Origin: Symbiodinium natans
Taxonomy: Eukaryota > Sar > Dinophyceae > Suessiales > Symbiodiniaceae
Direction of reading: 5' to 3'
Assembly: GCA_905221605.1 (NCBI GenBank)
Contig: CAJNDS010000143.1
Coordinates: 62,001-126,000, forward strand
Length of the DNA stretch: 64,000 nt
Below are positions 11,769 to 20,838 of the stretch, in pieces (the first letter of the stretch is position 1; every line of letters begins with the position of its first letter). The notes beneath the pieces are model-generated. The model was not told where the DNA came from and searched no databases. It saw only the letters and a program-made list of their open reading frames with translations. A program made the position numbers and the translations under genes.

Positions 11769-12682
11769 CCTTCATGGACTCCTGGAAGGTACTATTCTTG
11801 TTGAGCAGAATCGAATTGGTCACATGTACCAACTTCGGACTCTCATCACGACTCACCATTTTAGTAGGACCTTGAGGCACATCGAGTCTTGAGTCTAAAA
11901 AAATACGATTGATCAGCCGGGGAACTCGATTGGACTCATCTGGAACTGAGTTCACATCTGATGTCAAACTCTCTAAGCGCCGGGGAACTCGATTGGACTC
12001 ATTTGGAACTGAATCCACATCCATCTGAGGTCTGTCCTCTTGCGTGGGTACAGCCTCATCCCCACCAGGAGTTTCTTCTCCTTCAAAGTATCCAGGTTCC
12101 ATTGCCTCATCCGGAATCCCACCGTATGGCAAACTCGGATCTTCAAACTCATCCATATCAACGTCCACAACCTCTGTCGGAGGTTTCGGGGCACTTTGCC
12201 TCTCTTCACCCTGGAGATCTCGTTGACTCTCATGGGTGATCTTAGGACGTTTCAGGAGTGAAGGCTCGCTTCCAGATTCCATCACCCCCGCATCCTTGGA
12301 GCTTCTCGGACTCGTATCCAGAATCCAGAACTTCAGTGGTCGGCTCTGCCCTTTCCAACCTTTGTCGCTGATTCTTCAACCAGTCGTCATACCGCTTTCG
12401 GCATTCAGCATTGTGATTCGCCTTACCTCTTTTCGGTCCACACGCTGGACAATTCACCGTACCTCCATGCTCTTTCACCCATGCAGCTGGTGGTCCCACT
12501 TTGCTCATGTCTGTGGTCGGACCCTCTGAAAAAACAAGCGGTCTTTTCCACTTAAGTTTGGGCCTGAATGTCGCATCATCCGAATCATGCAACGCACTCC
12601 TGGCAAAACATGAAAGACGTGTCAAAGCACTAGAAAATCTGTACACAAGATATGCTAGGGGGTAAATGGTAAAGTTCATCAC
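11719..12682 (-). pseudogene. Copia 1: Cys/His linker between integrase and reverse transcriptase
   Basis: Two overlapping frames (12242-12682 and 11719-12285) encode the acidic, low-complexity linker that joins integrase to reverse transcriptase in Copia polyproteins. The upstream part holds CPACGPKRGKANHNAEC, a C-x2-C and H-x3-C arrangement that could bind zinc. The downstream part is rich in Asp, Glu and Pro and contains a short internal duplication around ESNRVPR (two copies). A frameshift near 12250 separates the two. No integrase catalytic region is present, so the element begins inside the linker. Confidence 0.65.
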
Positions 12683-12735
12683 CCCGCCTGAGATTGCAGT
12701 GTTCGAACTGCATATCTCACATGACCTTTCGTCTG

Positions 12736-13071
12736 CTACTCTGTGCGCGTCAGCATGTCTTTACAATGACTGCACGTGCTCAACCTCCTTGGGGGATTGA
12801 GGGAACTCTTCAAGGTTCCACAGCTTCTGTGATGAAAACACTCACCACTTCGTGTAACGAAAAGCTCTTGGGGTACCACGATTCTCACATTGGCATCAGA
12901 ACGGACTCGCATCAGCTCACCATCAGTTGGCTCAGTACTCGTCGGTTGCAATTTGTGCTCCAGCTGAAGAATGTAGCGATGCATGGTCCACACCACCCCA
13001 AGAAGAAAGAAACACATGTACTGCTCCATGGTACACTCCGGCATCAGTCCACACAGGAAGATGAAACTCAT
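12736..13071 (-). pseudogene. Copia 2: C-terminal membrane segment and Cys/His motif
   Basis: This 111-residue frame continues the polyprotein after a frameshift near 13065. It starts with a hydrophobic stretch (YMCFFLLGVVWTMHRYI), then a polar region, then FVTRSGECFHHRSCGTL followed after about 15 residues by LSTCSHC. The Cys/His spacing would suit one small zinc-binding fold. It is placed as the very end of the polyprotein. Its role is unknown. A membrane anchor plus a zinc motif would be unusual for a Copia element, which normally ends soon after RNase H. Confidence 0.55.
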
Positions 13072-14626
13072 GACTCATGATCATCTTGGTCGCAAAGTCT
13101 TGCGAGCTCATTTCCAGAAGACTGTTCATGTCGAAACCATGGAAGTCTCTAGCCCAGCTCAAGGCCCGGTAAATGCACAAACCACAGCACAACAGGACGG
13201 TAGCCCAAGTCACGTTCGCCATGCCATGACGCTGGTACGGATTCGCCGCCTCTGCTGCATCTCCAGTTGTAGGCAAACAAAGAAGAGTAAGAAGTGCTAC
13301 CTGTTTCGTCAGCCTGCTTGCTTCGCCCTTCAAGGAACCGGTCACTCCATGCTGCCGAGCATATTCAGTACGAACTCTCTTCACCTGCATCTTTGCTTGA
13401 TCTTGCAGAGCCATTTGTGCAAACTCTTCCTCGCCAATAGCCTTTCCTGTGAAAGCATCAACGAAACCATGCAAGAACAGTAAGGCTCGCAAACGATTGG
13501 CACTGTGCATCTTTGTAGATAAATCGCCAAGATTGAAAATGCTTGCAATTGCTCCAACATCGATGATCTTCTCACGCACTGATTGCTGCAACCACAAGAG
13601 ACGACCAGCTACATGGCGAGTCTTGTTCCCAACGCCTTGGCGTAAGGCGAGCTGTCTCGCTGCTGAATTGTCTATCTTAAGATCCAAGGAGCATTCTGTA
13701 ATCGCCGCCATGAAGACGAAAATCGCCCTCAGGAAAATTCCTTCGCAAGCAGCACTTATCGCAGCATACCATTCGGCTTCTGCTGATGAAAGACTCACAG
13801 TGCGATGTGACCTGCAAATGTGATGGAACACACAACCATTCACTGCATACGACGCGGATCCAAAAGACTTTCTTGTAACCCGATGTCCACTCCAATCAGA
13901 ATCGCTGTAGATCTCAATTCGGTTGGGCATATCATCGTGATTCGCCTCGCGGAAGACTGTGGACCCAGGAAGCTTGGGTGAAAGCAACGTGGCATACTCA
14001 GCAGTGTTAAGCAGATACTTCGCTAGTCTGATCAATCCTTTCCATGCCTGTTCGGTGCGATTTGACATGAATCCTGCCAAAAGTCGGACAGAGTAGCAGA
14101 TGTCAATGCGATCACTTGACAAATACAATGCAATACCCAGTGCACTCCTGAACTTCCCTGCTCGAACAGGGTCAAGAGGACCAGATACATCTTCGCGAAT
14201 TAGCTCTGGAAGATATGGTGTGTTATGCTTCGATCCGTGCTTGACATCAAGTACTTCGGCCATGTGTCGTATGTAGCTGCTCGAAGCTTCCACTAAAATC
14301 CCAGATTCCAAAATAGTGTGCTTTCTCTTCAAGAAAGAAAAGACATCTCCATTCTTGTACGCAATCTCTACCGAGATCTCGAAACGCGATTGCAATGTAG
14401 GGATGTACTTCTGCTTGAGCCATGTCAAGGGAGCAAGCGTAAGACCATCGTCGACATGCATGATCATCGGGCCCTCGGGCACACGCATGATTGCCGGGTT
14501 CTCAACACAAGACTCAAGGGCATCGAACTTGTCGGTCAAAAACTGTACGAAATATCCAAACCATCTTTGTGCACCATCTCTCTGTCCAGGCACACACTTC
14601 TCAATGACGTATTGTCCTTGAAGCAT
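12932..14626 (-). pseudogene. Copia 2: reverse transcriptase C-terminal half and RNase H
   Basis: A single 564-codon frame, the longest in the window. It begins after the first RT palm block and contains the catalytic box as MHVDDGLTLAP, so both Asp residues are kept. It continues through the thumb (SALGIALYLSSDRIDICYS) to RNase H with YSDSDWSGH, SSAEAEW, KIDNSAARQL and DLSTKM. After RNase H it extends about 140 residues with a charged stretch and a hydrophobic segment near NVTWATVLLCCGLCIY. The last 40 or so residues look like out-of-frame read-through of the next segment. A frameshift near 13065 separates it from the C-terminal Cys/His domain. The upstream half of RT is in other frames, so the copy is inactive. 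Confidence 0.88.
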
Positions 14627-14642
14627 GCAATCTTTGGGTAGA

Positions 14643-15015
14643 TCAGCGACAACGGGCTCCTGTTACCTCTAAATAGGCGTCTTTGACATCTACCGCACAT
14701 ATCGCATATTGCTCTGGCCTCGTCGCTCTCCACAAAAGAAAAAGGATCGGAATGAGTTTCACCATATTTGTCGTGGTACTTGGGGAAAATAGCCCTTGTT
14801 TCTCCTCAAGCCACTTGTACTCCCTTGCCACGAGTCTGGATCTTCGGAGATACTGTGACATCCCATTCCTCTTCTTCTGCCGCCAAGTCCTGACCATTTT
14901 GGTCGAGAGACTCTTCATCAATGAAACGTTGTCCTGGACGACGGGCACAACACACCCTTCTTTGAAAGCTCAGGTCCGGGTGTTGGAACACTTTCGGGCA
15001 CCCTGAAAGACACAT
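14643..15015 (-). pseudogene. Copia 2: linker and start of reverse transcriptase
   Basis: Frames 14806-15015 and 14643-14948 together give the acidic linker and the first RT block. The RT part reads around RLVAREYKWLEEKQGLFSP, then ICAVDVKDAYLEV, which includes the first catalytic Asp of the palm. A frame change near 14850 and another near 14640 disconnect it from the large downstream frame. Confidence 0.75.
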
Positions 15016-15115
15016 TCAGCTTCGGGGGGGTCCACACCACCTCCCACGGGCGTTGGAGGCGGGTTCCAAGGTTAGGACCTCCATGGTAGGAGTCAACCCC
15101 ATCGGAACTGGCGTC

Positions 15116-15538
15116 TCAGATGGATCTGAAGCTGCAACGTCTTGTAGGCTGCTTGGTGCAGGTCAGGTCTTCCTTGTCTTGGCCGAGGAAACCAAGAAAA
15201 TCGCCTTCAGCCATTTTGGGTCTCCTTTCTTCTTTGCATTGCACTTGTGCAAACACTGCTCTCCATGCGTCAACAAGCTTCCCGGTGTTCGCAGCGTTGC
15301 AAGTGCGTTCATACGTTATAAGTCCTTCTGCCACAGCAAACCTGTTCCGGATCCATACAGCACGCACAGGACCATGCGAGGAGAGGATGCACAACATCGA
15401 TCTTGCATCCAGTCTTATGCCTTACCAATGTCCAAGAAGTGCACCAACCTTTGGTCTACCGCTTTCTCCCATTGGCTTGGTGGTAGCCAACAGAAGGATT
15501 CCTTTCAACCGTCTTTAATCCCAGCCTCTGTGGTGTGA
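15116..15538 (-). pseudogene. Copia 2: integrase C-terminal fragment
   Basis: The 93-residue frame 15116-15397 contains HGPVRAVWIRNRFAVAEGL followed by ITYER. This resembles the conserved end of the integrase core of Copia elements, where AAWLxNR is followed by TPYER. Protein-like sequence in the same frame continues upstream to about 15500 but is broken by a stop near 15420. The DDE catalytic core is absent. The upstream neighbour is AT-rich non-coding DNA, so this is the truncation point. Confidence 0.55.
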
Positions 15539-15539
15539 A

Positions 15540-16435
15540 GCACTCTCCGTGGCAATTTTTCCAAAATGCAAGTTTCAGCACTTTTCAAGGTTTTTGGATT
15601 CATTGTTTGCAGGCGTCGCTGGGTGTTGTTCAGCTCTGCAGTGGTCTTAGCCGGAATTGACCCAAAACGGAATTATCTGAAAGCTGCATATTTTCAGAAA
15701 TTTTGATTTTTGTTTTTGAAAACTATGAAAAAATTTTTTTTCCTTTATTAAAAACAATGTTTTTTGAAAATTTTCAAAATTTAAATTTTGATTTTTTGTT
15801 TTGCTCCCATTTTACCTGGGAAGATAGCATGTAGGAATTCCAAAATGATTTGTTTTTAAACCAACCATCCACAGAATGCACTCTGGATTTTGGACGCCGC
15901 GTTTCTCACAATGTTTTTTTTTTAAACTTGCAGCTTTTCTGTTTTGGCAGCCTGCCACAACCGAGAGACCGTCTGAATGTTGCGTTCCACCACAAAATCC
16001 GTGAACTCAGACCGCGACGACGCGTGGGTGGTGGTGGCGGGACTCATGACTCATGACGATGACATGACTCATGACTCATAACTCATGACTCCCATGTCTT
16101 TGCACTTTCGTTTGATGTTGGTTGATGGTAGGTGCGCCGTCTCATCCCTCTTTGAATCTTGCTCTGGCTCCGAGTCACGAAAGATGCCTCGTACCCACAA
16201 CTGCCCATCAAAAGCCAGGTGATCGAGGTCCTGCCATGGCATCAAGGAAGTGAACTGGTGGTCTGCCTGGCCTGATTCTTGATATTGGCGGTGTTGCAGT
16301 GTTTGCAAGCCTTTGAAGTGCAACGCATTAACGCCAGGTTGCTGTGCTAACGGCAGTTTCCATGTGTTAGGCGGACCAGTCGCATGAAGAAAGCTTGCTT
16401 TTTTAAAGATACATGTGTCAATTTTGCGATGTTTC
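15540..16435. other. non-coding, AT-rich with a CATGACT minisatellite
   Basis: The stretch 15640-15930 is unusually rich in A and T runs. At about 16044-16092 the words CATGACT and CATAACT recur several times in a row. A similar CATGACTCATGA word sits at about 13068-13080. No coding block was recognised. Confidence 0.6.
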
Positions 16436-16442
16436 CTCCATG

Positions 16443-17668
16443 TTAAACGCGTTGCTCGATCACTGCGGATGTTAGACGCTCAACAGAACGATAGCAACAT
16501 TCTGGCCATACCAGAGTTGACCAGTTTTGCACTGAAGCAGAACTTCCAACCACACCAAACGAGCTGGTCTCCAAAGGCAGCTTTCTTCCAGCTGATCGGG
16601 ACACCGATGATTGTGAGGAAAGCCACCGTGAGGGCGAGCTGCTTCGGGGCCTTATGTCTGAGGAGGCACAGCAGTCAGTCGTTGACGTAGAGCCAGGCTT
16701 TGTGAGGCTTGTGGGCGAGTACGTGGTGCAGCAAGCGCAGAAGCAGGGCTCCAACCCTCTGCGTAGGCTGAGAAGCGAGCGCCAAAATGGCACACCACGC
16801 AGGCGAAGAGGCGATTGGCGTGTCGGAAAAGCAATAGTCCTTGGTCTGAGGGCTTGACCTTGACCCGTTTGTGGCGGCTTTAAAGTCTAGGGCGGCTCCT
16901 TGGGAGGCGTTTAGGGTCTTTGGGCTTGAAGGAGACCCTAACGTCTGCAGATGTGGGCAAGCAGACGCGTTCAGGCAATGTGCACAGTGGGTTTACGTTG
17001 CAAATTGAGCTGTCTAGGACCATTCTGGGATCCTTGCCCTCGGCCTGCACAACGTTGAGCTTGCCGATGGCTATGCCCTTGGGGCACGTAGTCGTGCGGC
17101 GGCTTCGCCTCCGTGGACTTCGGCTACCCACCCCTGGGCTATCTCCTCATCAATGAGCTGCTGGAGTAGGCCGGGTTGGGCTTCGGCGTTCTTCCAGTTG
17201 GAGTCACACTCCTTTAGGCACCTAGTCTAGTGGATGCCCCCCATCCACGGAGGGCCACTGATGGCTGCTGGGAATGGGCTCGAAGATGCCCGTGGGCACT
17301 CCCTCCTGGAGGATTGAGGGAAGGTGTCGGTCTATGTCGGCCGTGAGCTGTGCCAGATGGGCAAGCAACGAGAGGCGGAAGGGCTGTCCCTCTTCTGTCT
17401 GGCATGCCACGGAGGGGTGCATGTGCAGGGCCAAGGCTACTTCTTCCATGAGGGCCTCTTGCTCTGTCTCTGAGATGGGGTGTTCGGGTTTCCCCTGTGC
17501 GAGGTGTGCAATGATGCGCTTGTATCTGTCCCCATCCAGACACCACTTCTGGAGCACCGACGACAGAGGCTTCAGCGGGCTGGCTTTGTGACTGGGCATT
17601 GAGCAGTCTGCGGAACTGCGTAGGCCAGCTCCGTCGCAGATCGGGGCTCTCGAGCCGCTCGATGCCAT
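16443..17668 (-). pseudogene. DIRS-like: reverse transcriptase, inactivated
   Basis: The frame 17222-17668 gives the RT lead-in (DIDRHLPSILQEGVPTG). The frame 16880-17131 gives the fingers (GKLNVVQAEGKDPRMVLDSS). The palm follows with VCHFGARFSAY near 16750. The catalytic box, read at 16678-16689, is Tyr-Val-Asn-Asp instead of Tyr-Val-Asp-Asp and is followed at once by a stop at 16675-16677. Beyond the stop the expected tail (PISWKKAAFGDQLVWCGW) is still legible. Several frame changes occur between the pieces. The active-site change plus the stop make this a dead copy. Confidence 0.75.
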
Positions 17669-18734
17669 GTGCGTCTGGGGCGGCGGGGAGTCCGGTATTG
17701 CCTCTGCCGGCCCGCCTGGTTGGGGCCGAAGCTAAAGCAGCCCAGAAGGGCTTGTGCCAGAGATGCTGGATACTCGGCTGTTTGCGAGCTAATGAAATTG
17801 CCTGCTTGGTCCCTCTTGCCTCTGATTGACGCGTGCTGGAAGGTGTGCCTGCATGAGGACTGTATGGGCTGTATGTGCGGGCTGTTGGAGCCCAGGCTTT
17901 GGACCACATGCATCCGTGTGTGCAGGCATCGACGTGCACGACATGGGTCGATGCTGACTGAAGCAGTTGTTGGCAGGAGGGCTCTAGCCAGGCCATGCTT
18001 GTGGGCGGGTTTTCCAAAACCCAGATGCCCCCCGATGCCGCAACAGCGCGGCAAAGCTCATGACACCTCAGGTGTATGGTTTTGCTTTCAAGGGCTCGAT
18101 GCTGGAGTTTAGGCGAGTTCGACGGTAGGCCGTCCATGTGCTCTGGAGATCGGCAAGGGGGTGGGCCCCCGGGCGCCAGTTTAAGAATGGAGTAGTCGCG
18201 ACACGGAGGTGCGGCCACCAGGAGGCCGATAGAACCCGACCAGGCAAGTTGCAGTAGGCGGTGAAAGAAAGCATCCTGCAGGATGTCATGTTGGGCATTG
18301 ACAGCAATGTCGATGGGCTCCCAGCGCGGTATGGATTGTAGGCTGGCGGCGGCTGAGATGGGCGCAGACTTTCCTGCGAATAGGTCCAGTAACTTGCGTG
18401 CCTGTGTGGGCGGATTGTCGTGAGGTCTGCTGCCCGCAGTTTGCGAGGTATCTGCAGGGCGTTTCCAGGTAATGTTCGGAAAGAAGGCTGTGCGAGGTCT
18501 GGCCTCTGTCGTGCGGAGGCTGTCGGGCACTGCGAGAGATGTGTGCTGGGTAGGCGGTATGCCGTGTGGCTTCCGGGACATGTCGGCTGCAGGCTTGGCA
18601 GGCGATTGGTCCTTGGCCTGAGGCGGCTGGGGGCTGGGAGCCCGAAAGGCCGAGGCTTCCGACGTGGGCGGGAGCTGCGGGTCCGGCATGGGGAGTGGTG
18701 GTCCCAGTTGTCGGGGACGGTCCGGGCCCGCCAC
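17214..18734 (-). pseudogene. DIRS-like: DNA-methyltransferase-like domain
   Basis: A 506-codon frame. Residues 1-112 are proline-rich. Residues about 113-295 (17850-18398) look like a SAM-dependent DNA methyltransferase: LLDLFAGK at 115-122 as the SAM-binding motif I, APPCRDYS at 175-182 with a Pro-Cys as in C5-cytosine enzymes, ENPP at 241-244 in the place of the ENV motif, and DACTHGCMWSKAW at 269-281 like the later target-side motif. DIRS elements are known to carry a methyltransferase domain, usually described as adenine-type, and retrotransposon-borne cytosine methyltransferases have been reported from dinoflagellates. Which base this one would modify cannot be settled by eye. After about residue 420 the frame is a shadow of the RT region. 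Confidence 0.65.
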
Positions 18735-19399
18735 TGGGGGTGCGAGGCCCGGACTGTTTCAGGTCCTGGGCTTGCCGTGCTCATTGGCGGGGTGCTTTTG
18801 GGCACACCCTCGAACTGCACACACGTGGGCGAACTTGCACTCCTTGAGTTGGCATTGGCCGTTTTGATAGCGGCGGCAAATGGGCTGTCCCTGTGCACTG
18901 CAACCCAATTAGACGGAAGATTTGTAATCTTCCCTTTCCCCTTCCCCTTCTTAGGCGGTCTCTCTGCTCCCTTGTCTACCTTGGGAGGTGGGGGGGGCGT
19001 GTTGGGCGATTTGCGCTTGTTGGGACTGTCGGCGTTCTTGCCTTGGCCCTTGGGCTGACCTTTGTCGGGCTGCATCTTTGGGCGTAGCTGCAGTAGGCTG
19101 GAGAGATCATTCCTGATGGAGGTGATCTCATGCAGGGCGTCATCAAGGCTCCATGATTGTGCGACCAGTTCCGACAGCGAGGCCCATATTTTTCTGTCGG
19201 CAGAGATGAGCTCGGCGGTTGTGGGCGTTCTTAGGCCTAGCTGTGCATCTGGTTGGTGTAGGCAGAGCTCCTTGACCTTTTTGTCAAAGCCGGTGTCGTC
19301 GAAAACGGACATCTGGCCCATCCCAGCTGCAGACAAGACTGTATGGGTGCGCATCGCTGACCCAAACGCACAGGCAATCACATTGCGCAACGACAGCAA
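18068..19399 (-). pseudogene. DIRS-like: gag-like frame
   Basis: A 443-codon frame. Residues 1-110 look folded and helical (for example DALHEITSIRNDLSSLLQL). About residues 110-160 are Lys/Gly/Pro-rich with a run of prolines. This basic linker type is common in retroelement nucleocapsid regions. From about residue 200 onward the frame is a proline/arginine-rich shadow of the methyltransferase frame, which starts in another frame near 18734. The start at 19399 sits at the inversion breakpoint, so the true N-terminus may be missing. Confidence 0.55.
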
Positions 19400-20074
19400 A
19401 GCCGCCTTACACTGGCTCGCTCAGTGCTTTACGCACGAATTCCGCATGCCCCTAGCCCAGCCGCCCTTACTCCCTTGCCTCTCTGCAGCAGACGCCATGG
19501 CAGATGGCTCGCAAGTTGGGATCGGGGGCTGGTTGTGCACGTCCAGCCAAACTTTCTGGTTCGCGCAACAGTGGTCCATAGCAGAACTACGTGCCCACTG
19601 GCCTTTCCTCACGAAGGATGCCCAGCAATATATTGCCTGCTTCGAGACCATCGCGCAGTGGGTCCTATTGCAGATGGACTACTCGGCCACCGGTTGCTCC
19701 AGCCTTCGCTTCTGCTTGAGCGACAACAGCCCAACACAAGCCTCAGTCAACAAGCTGTTTACCACCGCCTTTCCCCTCAGCCTCTTCCTGCAGCCTCCTG
19801 GGCCCACGCTAAAGGACTGAGCCTAGAAGTGGGCCACATACCGGGAGTAAAGAACACGGACGCTGACGACCCCAGCCGAAACCGCCTGCAGAAGTTCACC
19901 GGCGCGACCAAATCCAAGAGATTCCACATCAAGCTGCAAGACCTAGCTCGGTCGGAGCACGAGGTCAGCCTATGGCCCCCAAACGCCAACTGGAGCACTG
20001 GCCTAGTGAGGTTTCAGCACATCCAGCCTAGTGCCCCGGGCACCAGCCAGACCGCCCGCGGTGGGGGTAGATAG
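19385..20074 (+). pseudogene. DIRS-like: RNase H part in inverted orientation
   Basis: On the plus strand two frames joined by a frameshift near 19790 read as the RNase H of a DIRS-type element. The first gives HEFRMPLAQPPLLPC, then ADAMADGSQVGIGGWL with the first acidic position, AELRAHWPF, and LSDNSPTQASVNKLF. The second gives LSLEVGHIPGVKNTDADDPS. This is what should follow the reverse transcriptase, but that lies on the opposite strand. The frame ends at 20074, about 40 bases before the first 200-bp end repeat. Confidence 0.7.
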
Positions 20075-20115
20075 GCCTAATGCATTCACCGGTCTGCCCT
20101 GGGCCCCTGAAGTGG

Positions 20116-20315
20116 GGGTGTGATGGCCTTTCATGCTCGTGGGACATTGCCCAGCCTTTCCCACGAAGCATTCTACTCTTTCGCCCAGAGCAGCACCGCT
20201 GAAAACAGGAGAGCGAGTCGGTTGTACCCTAAGCCCCTCCCTTTTGGGACTTAGGATTAGGGTTTGACTCCTCTCCCCAACTAGGGTTAGGTCATGCAGT
20301 GCTTGTTGGGAGAAC
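20116..20315 (+). repeat. 200-bp end repeat, copy 1
   Basis: This block, starting GGGTGTGATGGCC and ending GGGAGAAC, recurs at 20639-20838 with no difference noticed by eye. It lies just after the RNase H frame and contains TTAGGGTTT-like words. The start-to-start spacing is 523 bases. Confidence 0.9.
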
Positions 20316-20638
20316 GCTTCGGGTTTTTGGTTCCCGTGTGTTTTCCCACAAGTGAATCATGCACCGCCGTTTGCATTTTGCCCAGGCATGCCTTTGCACA
20401 GCTGGAGCATCTCCGGCTCACAGCTGGCCTTGACCTAACCCCTAGGTGGGGCCTTCTGCTTTTCTTCGCCCGCCCACCACTGCCCTTTCTCATTCAAAGC
20501 CTAGCATTCCAAAAGCCTGGATCCGTCCGGATCCCGCCTCCCAAAGTGGAGTAGCCCCTCAGAACTGCCTACTTGCCTCCCAAAGTGGAGTAGCCCCGGT
20601 CCCGCCTCGGGACCTCATCTCACCTCAACAGGGGGTGT
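20316..20638. repeat. spacer between the end repeats, with a short internal duplication
   Basis: This 323-bp segment separates the two 200-bp repeats. It holds two copies of a roughly 22-bp word, CTCCCAAAGTGGAGTAGCCCC, at about 20537 and 20577. In a split-repeat element it would be the A2 segment. Confidence 0.5.
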
Positions 20639-20838
20639 GGGTGTGATGGCCTTTCATGCTCGTGGGACATTGCCCAGCCTTTCCCACGAAGCATTCTACT
20701 CTTTCGCCCAGAGCAGCACCGCTGAAAACAGGAGAGCGAGTCGGTTGTACCCTAAGCCCCTCCCTTTTGGGACTTAGGATTAGGGTTTGACTCCTCTCCC
20801 CAACTAGGGTTAGGTCATGCAGTGCTTGTTGGGAGAAC
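20639..20838 (+). repeat. 200-bp end repeat, copy 2
   Basis: Second copy of the block at 20116-20315, in the same orientation. After it the sequences diverge (TCTCAG here, GCTTCG after copy 1). The repeat-spacer-repeat arrangement after RNase H is like the B1-A2-B2 end of elements with split direct repeats (PAT and Ngaro types of the DIRS order). The upstream A1 copy was not found. Confidence 0.9.

Larger units (their letters stand above)
7783..12640 (-). mobile_element. Copia-type retrotransposon 1, decayed, 5' truncated
   Basis: On the minus strand the order is a Cys/His linker, reverse transcriptase, RNase H, then a long extra reading frame. This is the Ty1/Copia order with gag, protease and integrase missing at the 5' side. 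The coding parts are split over several frames, so the copy is dead. It lies just downstream of, and in the same orientation as, a second partial Copia element. No convincing LTR pair was found. Confidence 0.85.
12690..15538 (-). mobile_element. Copia-type retrotransposon 2, decayed, 5' truncated
   Basis: The minus strand holds, in order, an integrase C-terminal fragment, reverse transcriptase, RNase H, and a C-terminal extension with a membrane-like segment and a Cys/His motif. Protein similarity between this copy and Copia 1 is only at the level of shared family motifs, so they are different families and not a tandem duplication. The left end lies at about 12690, next to the truncated end of Copia 1. 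No LTRs were identified. Confidence 0.85.
16443..19399 (-). mobile_element. DIRS-like retrotransposon, 5' and central part
   Basis: The minus strand carries a gag-like frame, a proline-rich spacer, a DNA-methyltransferase-like domain and a reverse transcriptase of the DIRS type. The expected RNase H does not follow on this strand. Instead an RNase H and the element's end repeats lie head to head on the plus strand from about 19385. The copy is therefore rearranged or is made of two fragments. Stops and frameshifts occur in several domains. No tyrosine recombinase was found. Confidence 0.75.

Noticed and set aside
14316-14641. Plus-strand frames over the Copia region
   Set aside because: Shadows of the minus-strand RT/RNase H frame, as are the other plus-strand frames across 8-15 kb.
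18420-19058. Gly/Arg/Leu-rich plus-strand frame of 212 codons
   Set aside because: Shadow of the proline-rich gag/methyltransferase frames on the minus strand.
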